Source: Chara braunii
Taxonomy: Eukaryota > Streptophyta > Charophyceae > Charales > Characeae
Length of the DNA stretch: 26,631 bases
Direction of reading: 5' to 3'
Assembly (NCBI GenBank): GCA_003427395.1
Contig: BFEA01000220.1
Coordinates: 1,178,628-1,205,258, forward strand
Notes under the pieces: generated by a model
Database searches by the model: none
Told to the model about the DNA's origin: nothing
What the model saw: the letters and a program-made list of their open reading frames with translations, nothing else
Shown: positions 26,594-26,631 of the stretch, one piece after another
How the letters are laid out: every line of letters begins with the position of its first letter
How positions within the stretch are numbered: the first letter of the stretch is position 1
Made by a program: the position numbers and the translations under genes

Positions 26594-26631
<38 letters not shown>
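26580..26631. repeat. (GT)n microsatellite at the window edge
   Basis: GT dinucleotides with small interruptions run into the end of the window. Confidence 0.97.

Overview
This window looks like repeat-rich, non-coding nuclear DNA from a eukaryote, most likely an invertebrate animal. It has long (TC)n, (GT)n and (GAT)n microsatellites, a DIRS-type retrotransposon, an L1/Tx1-like LINE, and non-autonomous DNA transposons with clean target duplications. Candidate GT-AG splice sites are present, and I see no bacterial operons or ribosome binding sites. I cannot name the species. I find no host gene I would defend. All convincing protein homology is to mobile elements, and every copy is broken.

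Layout. Positions 1-5600 hold simple repeats, a 36-bp direct repeat, a fragment of a dispersed repeat (3370-3660), a two-unit 401-bp tandem repeat (about 3800-4590) and a degenerate GAT array (about 4720-5550). From about 5960 to 16596 there is one old LINE on the minus strand (AP endonuclease, reverse transcriptase, C-terminal region). It is split into six pieces by five later insertions: a 480-bp element (7199-7678, 9-bp target duplication), a poly(A)-tailed repeat (about 8021-9240), an LTR-like 2.3-kb element (9738-12045), a TTAA-flanked MITE (12195-12359) and a hAT-like 1.6-kb element (12829-14442, 8-bp target duplication). Removing four of these together with one target copy puts LINE reading frame or motifs back side by side, which supports the nesting order.

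Positions 16620-18135 hold a second copy of the poly(A)-tailed repeat, inverted relative to the first. From about 18160 to 19840 the plus strand carries DIRS-type reverse transcriptase and RNase H. From 21838 down to 19842 the minus strand carries a tyrosine recombinase gene in convergent orientation, probably with one intron, and with its start region duplicated as a 244-bp direct repeat. The last 4.5 kb holds minisatellites, an inverted-repeat element, a second TTAA-flanked element (24320-25063), tRNA-like SINE candidates and terminal (GT)n.

Two assembly problems matter. Positions 13090-13127 are the Nextera mate-pair junction adapter (two Tn5 mosaic ends head to head), flanked by exact-looking 187-bp duplicates; this is a sequencing artefact, not biology. 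Positions 13687-13711 are a 25-N gap inside a (GT)n tract. Both window ends also lie in microsatellites.
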